DNA of 64,000 nucleotides from contig NZ_NGVR01000008.1 of NCBI RefSeq assembly GCF_002777965.1, positions 248,001 through 312,000 on the forward strand, given 5' to 3'. Positions 29,882 to 39,082 of the stretch are shown piece after piece. The notes under the pieces are model-generated. The model made no database searches. It was not told where the DNA came from and saw nothing but the letters and a program-made list of their open reading frames with translations. Numbering within the stretch: the first letter of the stretch is position 1; the number at the start of each line of letters is the position of its first letter. This DNA is from Proteus columbae (GTDB taxonomy: Bacteria; Pseudomonadota; Gammaproteobacteria; Enterobacterales; Enterobacteriaceae). The translations under genes and the position numbers were made by a program.

Positions 29882-31069
29882 ATGTTCTCAAAAAAAACAC
29901 GCTCAACAACTGCTCTGCTATTTTCATCACTTCTTCTTACAATAGGAAGAGGTGCAACATTACCGTTTATGGCGATCTATTTGTCACGGGAGTATCAATT
30001 ACCTGTTGATGATATTGGTATTGCCATGTCTATTGCATTAACAACTGGTATTTTTTTCAGCCTTGGTTTTGGGATGCTGGCTGATAAATTTGAGAAAAAA
30101 CGTTATATGTTGCTATCTATTATAACGTTTATCTTTGGATTTGCTGCAATACCTATGATCCATAGTACGGTTTTAGTCGTTATCTTTTTCTCGGTGATTA
30201 ACTGCTCTTATTTAGTATTTTCAACCGTGTTAAAGGCCTATTTTTCTGAAACTTTATCAGTTTCAGCGAAACCTAAAATATTCTCTCTAAACTATACCTT
30301 TATTAATATGGGGTGGACGGTTGGCCCACCTATTGGCACCTTATTATTAATGTATGGAACACAATTACCGTTTTGGCTTGCAGCTATTTCTGCCAGTGTT
30401 CCACTTTTTATGATCCAGTTATTTGTTCAGCGTTCTAAAGCAATAAATGTTGGTGAAGAAAATAGTGTGAAGTGGGATCCGAAAATAATGTTAAAAGACA
30501 GAGCATTAAGTTGGTTTGTGCTCTCTACTTTTTTCGGTACATTAACATTTGGCTCTTTTGCATCGTGTATTTCACAATATATTTTAGTGGTTTACGATGC
30601 AAAATTAGCAGAGTCTGTTATTGCGGTTGTATTACCTGTAAACGCAGCCATTGTTGTCTCTCTACAATATATTGTCGGTAAGCATGTTACAGCCGAAAGA
30701 CTTCGTAAATTAATGACGCTGGGTACGCTATTTTTTATGCTGGGCTTAATTGGTTTTATGTTTGCTGGCGATAATTTAATCTTTTGGGCACTAGCTATCG
30801 CTGTGTTTACCTTTGGTGAATTAATTTATGCACCTGGTGAGTATATGATGATTGATAATATTGCCCCGTTAGGAATGAAAGCCAGTTATTTTTCGGCACA
30901 GTCACTCGGTTGGTTAGGTGCAGCGCTTAATCCACTTGCGAGTGGTTTTATTTTAACTGAGTTTCCACCAGCCTCTTTATTCGCTATTTTAATGGTGATT
31001 TCTGCATTGGCTTGGTTTTGTATGATCCAAGGTATGAATGCCAGTAAAAGAAGAACGATTGTACTTTAG
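29882..31069 (+). CDS. ydeE: MFS transporter YdeE
   Basis: 395 residues with 12 predicted helices and close similarity from memory to E. coli YdeE: LLFSSLLLTIGRGATLPFM at the start, motif A-like GMLADKFEKKRYMLL, NMGWTVGPPIGTLL, and FGELIYAPGEYMMIDNIAP with FSAQSLGWLGAALNPLASG. YdeE in E. coli has been linked to dipeptide or arabinose-type efflux; the substrate here is unknown. Inner membrane. A perfect 13-bp stem hairpin follows. Confidence 0.9.
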   Translation: MFSKKTRSTTALLFSSLLLTIGRGATLPFMAIYLSREYQLPVDDIGIAMSIALTTGIFFSLGFGMLADKFEKKRYMLLSIITFIFGFAAIPMIHSTVLVVIFFSVINCSYLVFSTVLKAYFSETLSVSAKPKIFSLNYTFINMGWTVGPPIGTLLLMYGTQLPFWLAAISASVPLFMIQLFVQRSKAINVGEENSVKWDPKIMLKDRALSWFVLSTFFGTLTFGSFASCISQYILVVYDAKLAESVIAVVLPVNAAIVVSLQYIVGKHVTAERLRKLMTLGTLFFMLGLIGFMFAGDNLIFWALAIAVFTFGELIYAPGEYMMIDNIAPLGMKASYFSAQSLGWLGAALNPLASGFILTEFPPASLFAILMVISALAWFCMIQGMNASKRRTIVL

Positions 31070-31074
31070 TTTTG

Positions 31075-31110
31075 CTCAATAAAAAGATACTAAGGTGTCT
31101 TTTTATTGAG
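31075..31110. terminator. Terminator-like hairpin after ydeE
   Basis: Perfect 13-bp arms CTCAATAAAAAGA / TCTTTTTATTGAG around a 10-nt loop; the T-run is inside the 3' arm. Confidence 0.6.
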
Positions 31111-31187
31111 TTATAGATAGAAAACTGATGACTTATCAGTATCTACTTTTTCTTTTCAAGATTGAGTTAAGTACAATATCATCTGTC

Positions 31188-31574
31188 TTATTGTCGTTGA
31201 TGTTGTTTACGATAACCTGATAAAGAATGCCCTGTTTCTCGTTTAAAATATCGACATAAATAAGAGGGATCATCAAAATGAAGCTTCATTGATAATTCAT
31301 TTACCGAAAGCGAAGTGTGCATTAATAATGCTTTTATTTCAAGAATAACCTGACGGTTAATCAAGGTTTTAGGTGCATCATTAAAGAACTGCTTCGTTAT
31401 TTGCGATAAATAAAACGGTGTAATACTTAGCTGATTTGCATAAAAAGCCACTTCTCTATGCTCTAAACAATGTTTTCCAATCAATTCCCAAAACTGCCAG
31501 CAAAGCTTTTCTTTACGACTAAATTCTTTTTTTATGACATTCGGTTTTTTAGTCGTTTTCTTTAGAATACACAC
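31188..31574 (-). pseudogene. AraC-family DNA-binding domain without its sensor (probable remnant)
   Basis: 128 codons holding the double helix-turn-helix of an AraC regulator: AFYANQLSITPFYLSQITKQ (first HTH) and SVNELSMKLHFDDPSYLCRYFKRETGHSLSGYRK (second HTH, quoted by its ends SVNELSMKLHF and YFKRETG). The sequence is of the full-length type that carries a ~150-residue N-terminal cupin sensor, which is absent; 57 bp upstream a GNAT gene starts on the other strand. No good Shine-Dalgarno precedes the first ATG. It could be a free-standing MarA-size regulator, but a truncation is more likely. Confidence 0.65.
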
Positions 31575-31631
31575 ATCTTAAAAACGTAAGATAAATTGCA
31601 GAATATTTAAAAATTAAGAGAAGTTATTGAA

Positions 31632-32189
31632 ATGAAAACATTAAAAACAGAGAGACTTATACTACGCCCATGGAAACTTTCTGATGCGTCAAGTTTGTAT
31701 CAATATGCAAAAGATGAACGCGTTGGCCCAATTGCAGGTTGGCCAGTACATAAAAGTGTTGAAGAAAGTACCGAAATTATTCGCACTATATTTATGCGTG
31801 ATGAAGTTTATGCTGTTACGTTAATTGATGACGATCTTGCCATCGGCTTGGTTGGATTATCTTTCGCAAATGAGAGTAATTTCCCGATTGGGGATAATGA
31901 TGCTGAAGTTTCTTATTGGATAGGCGTTCCATTTTGGGGTAAAGGTTTAATACCTGAAGCCGTAAAAGAAATCAGTCGGCATAGCTTTGAAACACTAGAA
32001 CTAGATAATTTATGGTGTGGCTATTTCGCTGATAATGAGAAATCACGAAAAGCACAAGAAAAATGTGGATTTAAATTCCATCACGTTATAGAAGAGCAGT
32101 ACGCGGAATTTTTAGATGAAGTGAAAGTTGAAAATATTTGCCACTTAACTAAAGATGAATGGGTTGAAATCCAAAAACAGACCTATTAA
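31632..32189 (+). CDS. GNAT N-acetyltransferase, RimJ-like
   Basis: 185 residues of the RimJ/RimL type: TERLILRPWKLSDASSLYQYA at the start, SYWIGVPFWGKGLIPEAVKE (acetyl-CoA pyrophosphate loop, with the family's Q/R-x-x-G-x-G/A reduced to WGKGLIPEA) and NEKSRKAQEKCGFKFHH near the end. It should transfer acetyl from acetyl-CoA to an amine, perhaps a protein N-terminus or a small molecule; the substrate is unknown. AGAGAAG lies upstream of the ATG. Single gene with a strong terminator. Confidence 0.9.
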   Translation: MKTLKTERLILRPWKLSDASSLYQYAKDERVGPIAGWPVHKSVEESTEIIRTIFMRDEVYAVTLIDDDLAIGLVGLSFANESNFPIGDNDAEVSYWIGVPFWGKGLIPEAVKEISRHSFETLELDNLWCGYFADNEKSRKAQEKCGFKFHHVIEEQYAEFLDEVKVENICHLTKDEWVEIQKQTY

Positions 32190-32195
32190 AACAAA

Positions 32196-32234
32196 ACACC
32201 AGATTGTGAAATTTACATTATCTGGTGTTTTTTA
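32196..32234. terminator. Bidirectional terminator
   Basis: Arms ACACCAGAT / ATCTGGTGT, 15-nt loop, TTTTTT on plus; between the convergent GNAT and lyase genes. Confidence 0.85.
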
Positions 32235-32254
32235 ATATTAATACGGCAATTTAA

Positions 32255-33538
32255 TTAAGCACTTGCTAATGCTTGGGAGAGATCAGCAATTAAATCGTGT
32301 GGATTTTCTATCCCAATAGATAAACGAATAGTGGTGTCTTGAATGCCAATGTTATGTCGTAATGTTATTGGTACACCCGAATGCGTTGTTGAACCCGGAT
32401 GACATGCTAGAGATTCCGTTCCTCCCAGACTTACTGCAAGTTTAAAAATTTTCATTGCATTAAGAAAACGGAAAGCTTCACTTTCTCCACCCACAATATC
32501 AAATGAGAAAGTTGATCCCGCACCTGTACATTGTTTAGCAAAAACCTGAGCTTCAACAGAATTTTTATCAGCAAAAGGCAAATAATGAATTGCTTTTACT
32601 TTTTCATGATCACGCAGAAACTCTGCAACTAATAATGCATTCTGATTGGCTTTTTCCATTCTAATTTGTAATGTTTCTAAAGAACGGCCTAACATCCAGC
32701 AAGAATGTGGATCCAGTTGTGTCCCTATTGCTCCTCTTAATAATCTAATTTGATTAATAAGTTCACGAGAGCCCATTGCGGCACCTGCGACTAAATCTGA
32801 GTGTCCACCAACATATTTTGTTAAAGAGTAGACCGAGATATCAGCACCTTGTTCTATCGGATGTTGATATACAGGGCCAAGTAATGTGTTATCACAGACA
32901 ATAATAGGACGGTAGCCTTGTGCTTTTTCTAATTGGTCAGCAACGTTTTTTAATGCTTCAATATCTACTAATGAATTAGTTGGGTTTGCAGGAGTTTCTG
33001 CAAAAATAACGGATACACGTCCTTTTTGGCTGGCTTTATCTGCTTGTTCTTGAATCAGTGAAAGGTTTAGCCCATCAGTAAATGGTGTGGCTTGGATCCC
33101 AAATTTAGCAAGTGTTTTGGCAATTAATGTCTCAGTTCCGCCATAAAGTGGTTGTGAATGTAAAATAACATCACCGGGCTGCGTTAATGCCATTAATGTT
33201 GTGGTAATTGCGGACATTCCTGATGAGAATAATACACAGGATTGCGTATTTTCATAAACAGCTAGTCTGTCTTCAACAATTTCACTATTAGGTTGATTAA
33301 AGCGAGAATAAACTAAACCTGCTTTTTCACCTTCTGGTAAAGGTTTTCTACCACTTACGGTATCAAAAAAAGCTTTACCCTCTTCAGCACTTTTAAAAAT
33401 AAAGGTGGATGTTAAAAATACAGGTGGTTTAACTGAACCTTCAGAGAGTAATGGATCATAGCCATAGCTCATCATTAGTGTTTCTGGTGATAGTTTATGC
33501 TCGCCGATATATTGTTTTTTCAGTTGAGAGTCAGTCAT
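32255..33538 (-). CDS. Cys/Met-metabolism PLP enzyme, methionine gamma-lyase-like
   Basis: 427 residues of the cystathionine gamma-synthase/methionine gamma-lyase family. PLP lysine K241 in [11 protein letters not shown], cofactor Asp216 in VCDNTLLGP, phosphate-binding SSGMSA (105-110), YSRFNQPN (78-84) and [17 protein letters not shown] near the C-terminus. The conserved Tyr of the lyase active site is present in [10 protein letters not shown]. It probably cleaves methionine or a related thioether to a thiol, ammonia and 2-oxobutanoate, but gamma-synthase activity cannot be excluded. The nearest co-directional gene is a MetQ-like lipoprotein 284 bp upstream, suggesting methionine use. Confidence 0.82.
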   Translation of the reverse strand: MTDSQLKKQYIGEHKLSPETLMMSYGYDPLLSEGSVKPPVFLTSTFIFKSAEEGKAFFDTVSGRKPLPEGEKAGLVYSRFNQPNSEIVEDRLAVYENTQSCVLFSSGMSAITTTLMALTQPGDVILHSQPLYGGTETLIAKTLAKFGIQATPFTDGLNLSLIQEQADKASQKGRVSVIFAETPANPTNSLVDIEALKNVADQLEKAQGYRPIIVCDNTLLGPVYQHPIEQGADISVYSLTKYVGGHSDLVAGAAMGSRELINQIRLLRGAIGTQLDPHSCWMLGRSLETLQIRMEKANQNALLVAEFLRDHEKVKAIHYLPFADKNSVEAQVFAKQCTGAGSTFSFDIVGGESEAFRFLNAMKIFKLAVSLGGTESLACHPGSTTHSGVPITLRHNIGIQDTTIRLSIGIENPHDLIADLSQALASA

Positions 33539-33765
33539 TTTTTTTATTTCTTATGTTTAATGAAGGATCTTTATCATACTGAAAAAAATTCATGTTGTTA
33601 GATTGTTTTATATAGAATAAAAACCAGTAGTTATATAAAAATAGCGAGTTCAAACATAAAAATAACGTTAAATAAAAGGTTCTATTTGTTGAGTGATATT
33701 TAATCAAGGTAATTTGATTAAATAAAAGTTGATTATTCTAGTTAAAAAGAAGGAAAAAGCAGTAG

Positions 33766-33814
33766 GAAAAACTTAAAGATAAAAAGAATGAGAGCCTCTT
33801 TTTACCTTTAAGTT
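33766..33814 (-). terminator. Long hairpin terminator after the MetQ-like gene
   Basis: 18-bp arms with a single mismatch (AACTTAAAG-x-TAAAAAGA / TCTTTTTA-x-CTTTAAGTT; a wobble on the minus strand), 9-nt loop, followed on minus by TTTT. The remaining space up to 33539 shows no feature. Confidence 0.75.
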
Positions 33815-33822
33815 AAGGGAGA

Positions 33823-34623
33823 TTACCAAGCTCTTACAGCATCACCTTTATACATTTCTTTAAATTTTAACTCGATTTGTCTTGAATGCAGAACTGAAAC
33901 CAGTTTCTTTATATTTTCATCATTTTTGTTATCTTCACGCGTAACAATAACATTAGCATAAGGTGAGTTTTTATTTTCTAAGATCAATCCATCACGAGTT
34001 GCAATAAGCCCAACTTGAGATGAAAAATTATTGTTGATGATAGCCATTGTGATATTTGGATCATTTAATGCTTCAGTAAGCTTGGGGGTGTCGATTTCAA
34101 CAAAAGTGATTTCTTTTGGGTTATAGATAATGTCATCTACTGTTGGTGTAAAACCAACATTATCATTAAGAGTAATAAGATGATTTTCTGCTAGTAATAA
34201 AAGTGCACGCCCTTTCATACTAACTTCATTTGAAATTGCAACGACATCACCAGGCTTTAATTCATTTATATCGCTAATTTTTTTAGAGTATGCGGCTAAA
34301 GGAAAGATATACGTTTTACTGGCAATATGAAATTGGTAGCCATGCTCTTTTATTTGAGCTTGAAGATAAGGAATTGATTGAAACGCATTCGCATCAACTT
34401 CTTTATCGTTCAATGCCTTATTGGGCTGAACATAATCATTGAAAGCAACAATCTCAACATCTAACCCTTCAGTTAATTTCGCTAAACGAATTACTTCATC
34501 CCAAATCACTTGATCAGGCCCTGTGTTAATTGCCACTTTTACTCTATGTGTATCTTCTTGTGAACAAGACACTGTAAATAGTGATATTGAGGCTAGAAGT
34601 AAACCTGTAATAATTTCCTTCAT
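33823..34623 (-). CDS. MetQ/NlpA-family methionine-binding lipoprotein
   Basis: 266 residues. Lipoprotein signal with lipidated Cys20 (SLFTVSC). The body is typical of MetQ/NlpA class IV binding proteins: VKVAINTGPDQVIWDEVIRLA, QPNKALNDKEVDANAFQSIPYL (in part) and YANVIVTREDN. These deliver D/L-methionine to the MetNI transporter; metN and metI are not next to it, so it is an orphan copy. GAGGGAGA lies just before the ATG. The neighbouring methionine gamma-lyase-like gene suggests a shared role in methionine salvage; no MetJ box was found upstream. Confidence 0.88.
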   Translation of the reverse strand: MKEIITGLLLASISLFTVSCSQEDTHRVKVAINTGPDQVIWDEVIRLAKLTEGLDVEIVAFNDYVQPNKALNDKEVDANAFQSIPYLQAQIKEHGYQFHIASKTYIFPLAAYSKKISDINELKPGDVVAISNEVSMKGRALLLLAENHLITLNDNVGFTPTVDDIIYNPKEITFVEIDTPKLTEALNDPNITMAIINNNFSSQVGLIATRDGLILENKNSPYANVIVTREDNKNDENIKKLVSVLHSRQIELKFKEMYKGDAVRAW

Positions 34624-34789
34624 ATCTCCCTCTTAAACAGACTTTGATAAAACAGCGCCATAAAAATCATTTTGATTAAGAAATATCCTAACAGTAGATT
34701 AATAACAAGGAACAAGAAATGATACAAGTACCCAGTGCATATAAAGAAAGGAATATTATTTATATTTTCACAATACATTGTTTTATAAA

Positions 34790-34824
34790 ACAAAAAAGAA
34801 CACATCATAATATGATGTGTTTGT
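34790..34824 (-). terminator. Terminator after the CarG-like gene
   Basis: 10-bp arms AACACATCAT / ATGATGTGTT with a 3-nt loop and CTTTTTT on the minus strand. Confidence 0.85.
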
Positions 34825-34839
34825 TATTTAATTGTAGAT

Positions 34840-35382
34840 TTATTCATTAATAATTTTGTTTATACAATTATCAGAATACGCATCTTCTACGCTAAGATAA
34901 GATGATTCAGTTACACAATAACTATTAAATTGCCATTTAAACTGGATTTCATCACCCTTCTTATTTTCTGAAATAGAATAACTTGAAAAGCGGATTGGAG
35001 TGTTTTTTTGTAGGTTGTTTCCTACTTTTTCAGCACTTAGCAATACGACGTGATTTTTTTTCTCAATAAATTTGAAATCAGAGATGGTGATATCTGTACC
35101 TTTAATCTTATTGTTAAAAAGACTCAAAGCGTTAGCATATATGGACGGAACAATATAAACCTGTTGATCTCTTCCTTTGATATAAACAGTTGCCAGATCA
35201 ACAGAGGTTGAATCATTTAATGCTCGTCTAGATTTAACGACAACATCAGGAACACCATCACCATTAAAATCGATAAGATTTACTCCATATTCGAGTTTAA
35301 TATCTGCTGCTGTTAAAGCAAATGGTAATGATAAAAAAAGTAATCCTAGCCCAAGTTTTAATATATTATTCATTGTATTCAC
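34840..35382 (-). CDS. Secreted protein resembling CarG-type carbapenem self-resistance proteins
   Basis: 180 residues with signal peptide ending FALTA (about residue 25). Directly after it comes LEYGVNLIDFNGDGVPDVVV, an Asp/Asn-rich calcium-loop-like motif that recalls the periplasmic CarG/CpmJ family protecting carbapenem producers. Two cysteines near the end (NSYC and DNC) could form a disulfide. The family assignment is from memory and weak; no carbapenem biosynthesis gene is present. Exported by Sec to the periplasm. It is next to another small exported protein gene. Confidence 0.6.
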   Translation of the reverse strand: MNTMNNILKLGLGLLFLSLPFALTAADIKLEYGVNLIDFNGDGVPDVVVKSRRALNDSTSVDLATVYIKGRDQQVYIVPSIYANALSLFNNKIKGTDITISDFKFIEKKNHVVLLSAEKVGNNLQKNTPIRFSSYSISENKKGDEIQFKWQFNSYCVTESSYLSVEDAYSDNCINKIINE

Positions 35383-35578
35383 TTCTTTTTTGCTTATTAC
35401 TTGCGCATCAGACTACTTTGTAACAGTGATTAGTCAAGGTGTTTTATGTTTCAAAATAATACAAAATTTACATTTATATTATTTATAAATTATTTTCATG
35501 GTAATCACGATAATTATTTGACTATTATAAAAAGAATATATTTTTAGTGGTTATATTTTTTAGATTTAACCTTTCGCT

Positions 35579-35956
35579 TTAATATAGAGCAATATAATTT
35601 TTAAGATCGCTAATTCTTTCTTTTGTTTTATGTTTTAAACAACTGCTATATACCATTGGTGCTAAACTACCACCTTGATAATAGTCAGCTTCATATTGGC
35701 AAGAGAGGTCTCTAAAATTAACCCAAACTAACTGGGCTTGCTTAAGCTGATCTTTTCGACCACCATCTAACTTGGCGTAATATTGTTGATAAATATGGTT
35801 AAGTTCTTCATCTTTTTGCTGAAAATCTTGATATACACATTGATTAATTTCAGTCTGAGTCGCCGCATTTCGACAATCAAAATTATCTGCTTGTAAATGT
35901 ATAGACCAAAATAGTATACCGCCAGATATTGCACCGAATAGGATAAGTTTTTTCAT
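35579..35956 (-). CDS. LprI-like (DUF1311) exported protein
   Basis: 125 residues from the ATG at 35956; an in-frame ATG 12 bp earlier lacks advantage. Signal peptide MKKLILFGAISGGILFWSIHLQA, then the LprI/DUF1311 pattern with paired cysteines: FDCRNAATQTEINQCVYQDF, LNHIYQQYYAKLD, LKQAQLVWVNFRDLSCQYEA and YSSCLKHKTKERI. Family members are periplasmic or surface proteins, in mycobacteria a lysozyme-inhibiting lipoprotein; here no lipobox is seen. Function in this organism is unknown. Confidence 0.82.
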   Translation of the reverse strand: MKKLILFGAISGGILFWSIHLQADNFDCRNAATQTEINQCVYQDFQQKDEELNHIYQQYYAKLDGGRKDQLKQAQLVWVNFRDLSCQYEADYYQGGSLAPMVYSSCLKHKTKERISDLKNYIALY

Positions 35957-36377
35957 CACACCGTCCATTTTTTGATTAAAAACATCGCTAAAGATATTTA
36001 CTTCATTCCTTTACTACTTAATTTAAAAGATAAAAACAAAGTAAGCTATTTATCATTTTAGCAATATTTCTTATATGACAATTACGTGAAGACAACGCAA
36101 AAGCGCTCTATTTTAGATAATCCAATTTAGATAGCAACATTTAACCTTGAGTAGTTATACTGATATTTTATTTAGAGAAAATACTTATTTAATAAAAATT
36201 TAAAAAAATGATAACTCAATATCTTTTTTCTTTAACAATAAATGTCATTTGTAAAAAAATTAAGTGAAATAGTAGTCATATTCTATTGTTTGTTTTTTTG
36301 TATTGAATAAATTTTACTTCAACAAGAAACTCATCTTACCAGTTCCTATTTAAGCAAATTTTAATAAAATCACTTCA

Positions 36378-36405
36378 ATTAATTAGACTAATCAGTCTAA
36401 TTAAT
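36378..36405. promoter_or_regulatory. Orphan palindromic operator
   Basis: Perfect inverted repeat with 12-bp arms (ATTAATTAGACT / AGTCTAATTAAT) and AATC centre, 79 bp before the truncated hydrolase start. The TAGACT-N4-AGTCTA core resembles TetR-family operators. No regulator gene is next to it. The rest of 35969-36483 is A/T-rich with nothing else recognised. Confidence 0.6.
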
Positions 36406-36483
36406 ACATATTATATAAATACAGTTATAAATGATTTATTTATAATACTCACGGGTCTATGCCCATGGTGGATTTTTCAAGAT

Positions 36484-36894
36484 ATGAAAAAATATTTCAA
36501 ATCAATTTGGTTTTATTTAGGGTTAATCACACTTATTTTTGTGATTATCATTAGTGCTGGTCAGTATTCTGATTTTGAATTGGGTGATCATACATCCACG
36601 ATAACACCGATTAGTTTTTCTTCTAAAAAAGACATTTTATCTGGGACATTAATTTTACCGAATCAGAACAATACAAAAGCAGTCGCTATTTTGGTTCATG
36701 GTGATGGTGCTCAAGATCGCTTTTCAAATAGTGGATATTTGCCATTAATTAATAGTTTGCTGGATGCTGGCATTGGTGTGTATACATGGGATAAAGCCGG
36801 TGTGGGAGAAAGCCAAGGAAATTGGTTACTTCAATCTATGCAAGATAGAGCAGATGAAGCGCAAACTCTTCTAGTAAAGGGATCCATATTTTAA
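36484..36894 (+). pseudogene. Alpha/beta-hydrolase, C-terminally truncated
   Basis: 136 codons: one N-terminal transmembrane segment (about 9-26), then the start of an alpha/beta-hydrolase domain with LSGTLILPNQ, the oxyanion HGDGAQDR motif (VAILVHGDGAQD) and YTWDKAGVGESQGNW. The protein ends at LLVKGSIF, before the nucleophile elbow GxSxG, so the catalytic Ser, Asp and His are all missing. The coding sequence stops abruptly 6 bp before a terminator, consistent with a deletion of the 3' part. Transcription may still be controlled by the upstream palindrome. Confidence 0.8.
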
Positions 36895-36900
36895 AAACTA

Positions 36901-36933
36901 AAAAACACGCTAAATAAGGTTGTTTAGCGTGTT

Positions 36934-36936
<3 letters not shown>
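36901..36936. terminator. Bidirectional terminator
   Basis: Perfect 12-bp arms AAACACGCTAAA / TTTAGCGTGTTT, 8-nt loop; overlaps the stop codon of the VOC gene. Confidence 0.85.
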
Positions 36937-37341
<405 letters not shown>

Positions 37342-37345
37342 TCAA

Positions 37346-38446
37346 TTAAAATTCACACTTCGTTTTTAAAATGGCCGTTTTTCTATGGTGATCTAGTGCT
37401 AACTCAATTAATTTAGTAATTAATGATTGATAGCTTAAACCTGCACTCTGCCATAATTTTGGATACATACTGATATTGGTAAAACCAGGCAGTGTGTTTA
37501 TTTCATTAATCACAACACGATTATCCTGTGTTAAGAACACATCCACACGAGCCATACCTAAGCAATTAAGAACACGGTATGCTTTTAATGCAACTTGACG
37601 AATATGCAAACTCGTATTTTCATCCATTACCGCTGGAACAATAACTTTAGCACCATCTTCATCAATATATTTTGTGTTATAGGCATAAAAAGCATCGTTT
37701 AATACGACTTCACCACAAGGACTAACTTCTGGATCTTCATTACCTAAAACAGCACACTCTATTTCACGACCTACAATAGCACTTTCAACAATCACTTTAA
37801 GATCGTATTCAAAAGCCATTTCTAATGCAGCATTGAATTCTTCTTCATTATTAACTTTGCTTATTCCTACGGAAGAACCTAGGTTCGCAGGCTTAATAAA
37901 TAAAGGAAGTCCTAATTGACGAACCATTTCGTTGTAAGGAATGTCATTAATCTGATGCGCCATGATGGTAATAAATGGTGCAACTGCTAATCCTGCGCCA
38001 TCAAGTAGGCGTTTAGTAATATCTTTGTCCATACAAGCTGCTGAACTCATGATATTTGGCCCTACATAAGGCATATCAATCATGTGTAATAAGCCTTGAA
38101 GTGTCCCATCTTCACCGTACGCGCCATGGACAATTGGGAATACAACATCAATTTGAGGTAATGCCTGACCATCTTCAAGTGAAACAAATTGGTTTTTTAC
38201 ACTACCAGGAATAATAGCAACCGCTCTTAAAGGTTTGCTTAATGAAATAGTTTTAGGATTATCGCTATTTAGTAAATAGTCAGTTTCTGAATATTCATGC
38301 CACTGACCTTGTTCATTAATACCGATTAAGCAAAGGTCGAATTTCGTTCGATCTAATTCATTAATAATGTTTTTTGCTGACTGTAATGAAACTTGATGCT
38401 CTGTGGATTTACCACCAAAAATAATAGCGACTCTTAATTTACTCAT
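37346..38446 (-). CDS. ddlA: D-alanine--D-alanine ligase A
   Basis: 366 residues, the DdlA length. ATP-grasp enzyme making D-Ala-D-Ala for peptidoglycan. Recognised segments: IFGGKSTEHQVSLQSAKNI at the N-terminus, VHGAYGEDGTLQGLL, ACMDKDITKRLL, KPANLGSSVGISKV (ATP-grasp lysine), EIECAVLGNEDP, and the metal/phosphate end VVINEINTLPGFTNISMYPKLW. AAGG lies 8 nt before the ATG. Cytosolic, stand-alone ddlA type rather than the ddlB of the division cluster. Confidence 0.95.
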   Translation of the reverse strand: MSKLRVAIIFGGKSTEHQVSLQSAKNIINELDRTKFDLCLIGINEQGQWHEYSETDYLLNSDNPKTISLSKPLRAVAIIPGSVKNQFVSLEDGQALPQIDVVFPIVHGAYGEDGTLQGLLHMIDMPYVGPNIMSSAACMDKDITKRLLDGAGLAVAPFITIMAHQINDIPYNEMVRQLGLPLFIKPANLGSSVGISKVNNEEEFNAALEMAFEYDLKVIVESAIVGREIECAVLGNEDPEVSPCGEVVLNDAFYAYNTKYIDEDGAKVIVPAVMDENTSLHIRQVALKAYRVLNCLGMARVDVFLTQDNRVVINEINTLPGFTNISMYPKLWQSAGLSYQSLITKLIELALDHHRKTAILKTKCEF

Positions 38447-38648
38447 TTTCTAACCTTTTATAGGACAGCTATAGCGAATAGGTAGCAATATATCATGATA
38501 AAAACCCCCAATGTAGGTAGATAGTTCTTATCTGCGAAAAATTACGATAAAATGATGAAATTCTATGATTTAGAGTGTTTAAACGTCACTATTTCAAGAT
38601 ATAACGACTCAATAACGATAACAATTCTATTGGTATAAGGTAAACACC

Positions 38649-38807
38649 ATGGCTGATGTAAAACAACCGATTGAAATGGATATTACCGAAGTTGTAAAAG
38701 CAACTGGTATCGCCTCTTCAGCGATCCGTTATCATGAGAAAAAAGGACTTATTATTTTGTTGATAGCAATTAAACTACGAAAACATTTACCTGTTACAGC
38801 ACAATAG
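38649..38807 (+). pseudogene. MerR-family regulator stub
   Basis: 52 codons from ATG to TAG: after a short lead (MADVKQPIEMD) comes the MerR helix-turn-helix start ITEVVKATGIASSAIRYHEKKGLI, then sequence unrelated to MerR (ILLIAIKLRKHLPV). The rest of the winged helix, the dimerisation helix and the effector region are missing. SoxR-type order of residues. A terminator (38866-38892) follows. Too short to bind DNA as a dimer. Confidence 0.75.
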
Positions 38808-38865
38808 AGTAATTCTATAAATTTACGGCAAATAGAAATTGTTCTTTATTTGTTCACAATTATCT

Positions 38866-38892
38866 TAAGCCCGCTTAAATAGCGGGCTTTCA
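38866..38892 (+). terminator. Terminator after the MerR stub
   Basis: 9-bp arms AAGCCCGCT / AGCGGGCTT with TAAAT loop; short T-tract. Confidence 0.75.
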
Positions 38893-38925
38893 CACAAAAT
38901 GACACCTTTTGTTCTTCTTACAGGA

Positions 38926-38955
38926 TTGCATATCAGAAATCTATCTTGGTAGAAT
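38926..38955 (+). promoter_or_regulatory. Promoter of the ABC-F leader
   Basis: -35 TTGCAT (38926-38931), 18-nt spacer, -10 TAGAAT (38950-38955). The transcript would start near 38962 and run about 217 nt before the ABC-F start codon. Confidence 0.5.
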
Positions 38956-38998
38956 TACACTACCGATTAACTTTTAAACTTAGAGAAGGAGGCTAATT

Positions 38999-39082
38999 AT
39001 GTTTTTGTGTGATCTTATTGAATACTCACACTTCTTTGGTAATCGCCACAGCTCAGGCTCTCACAGTATTTTACTGCGTTAA
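38999..39082 (+). CDS. 27-residue leader peptide upstream of the ABC-F gene
   Basis: Short open frame MFLCDLIEY...SILLR with a perfect Shine-Dalgarno AAGGAGG (38986-38992) six bases before its ATG, much better than that of the ABC-F gene itself. Its last third encodes HSSGSHSILLR and lies over the 5' arm of a hairpin. A well-translated leader in front of a poorly accessible downstream start is the layout of translation attenuation, as known for erm and several ABC-F resistance genes. The peptide is not recognised from any known leader. Confidence 0.7.
   Translation: MFLCDLIEYSHFFGNRHSSGSHSILLR

Noticed and set aside
34620-34808. 62-codon open frame overlapping the start of the MetQ-like gene
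   Set aside because: It overlaps the start of a well-supported gene by 4 bases, has no Shine-Dalgarno and a composition like translated A/T-rich spacer.
38999-39082. Leader frame as a mere remnant of a lost gene
   Set aside because: Its Shine-Dalgarno is perfect, it is short and closed, and its end coincides with the attenuator arm, which fits a leader better than a relic.
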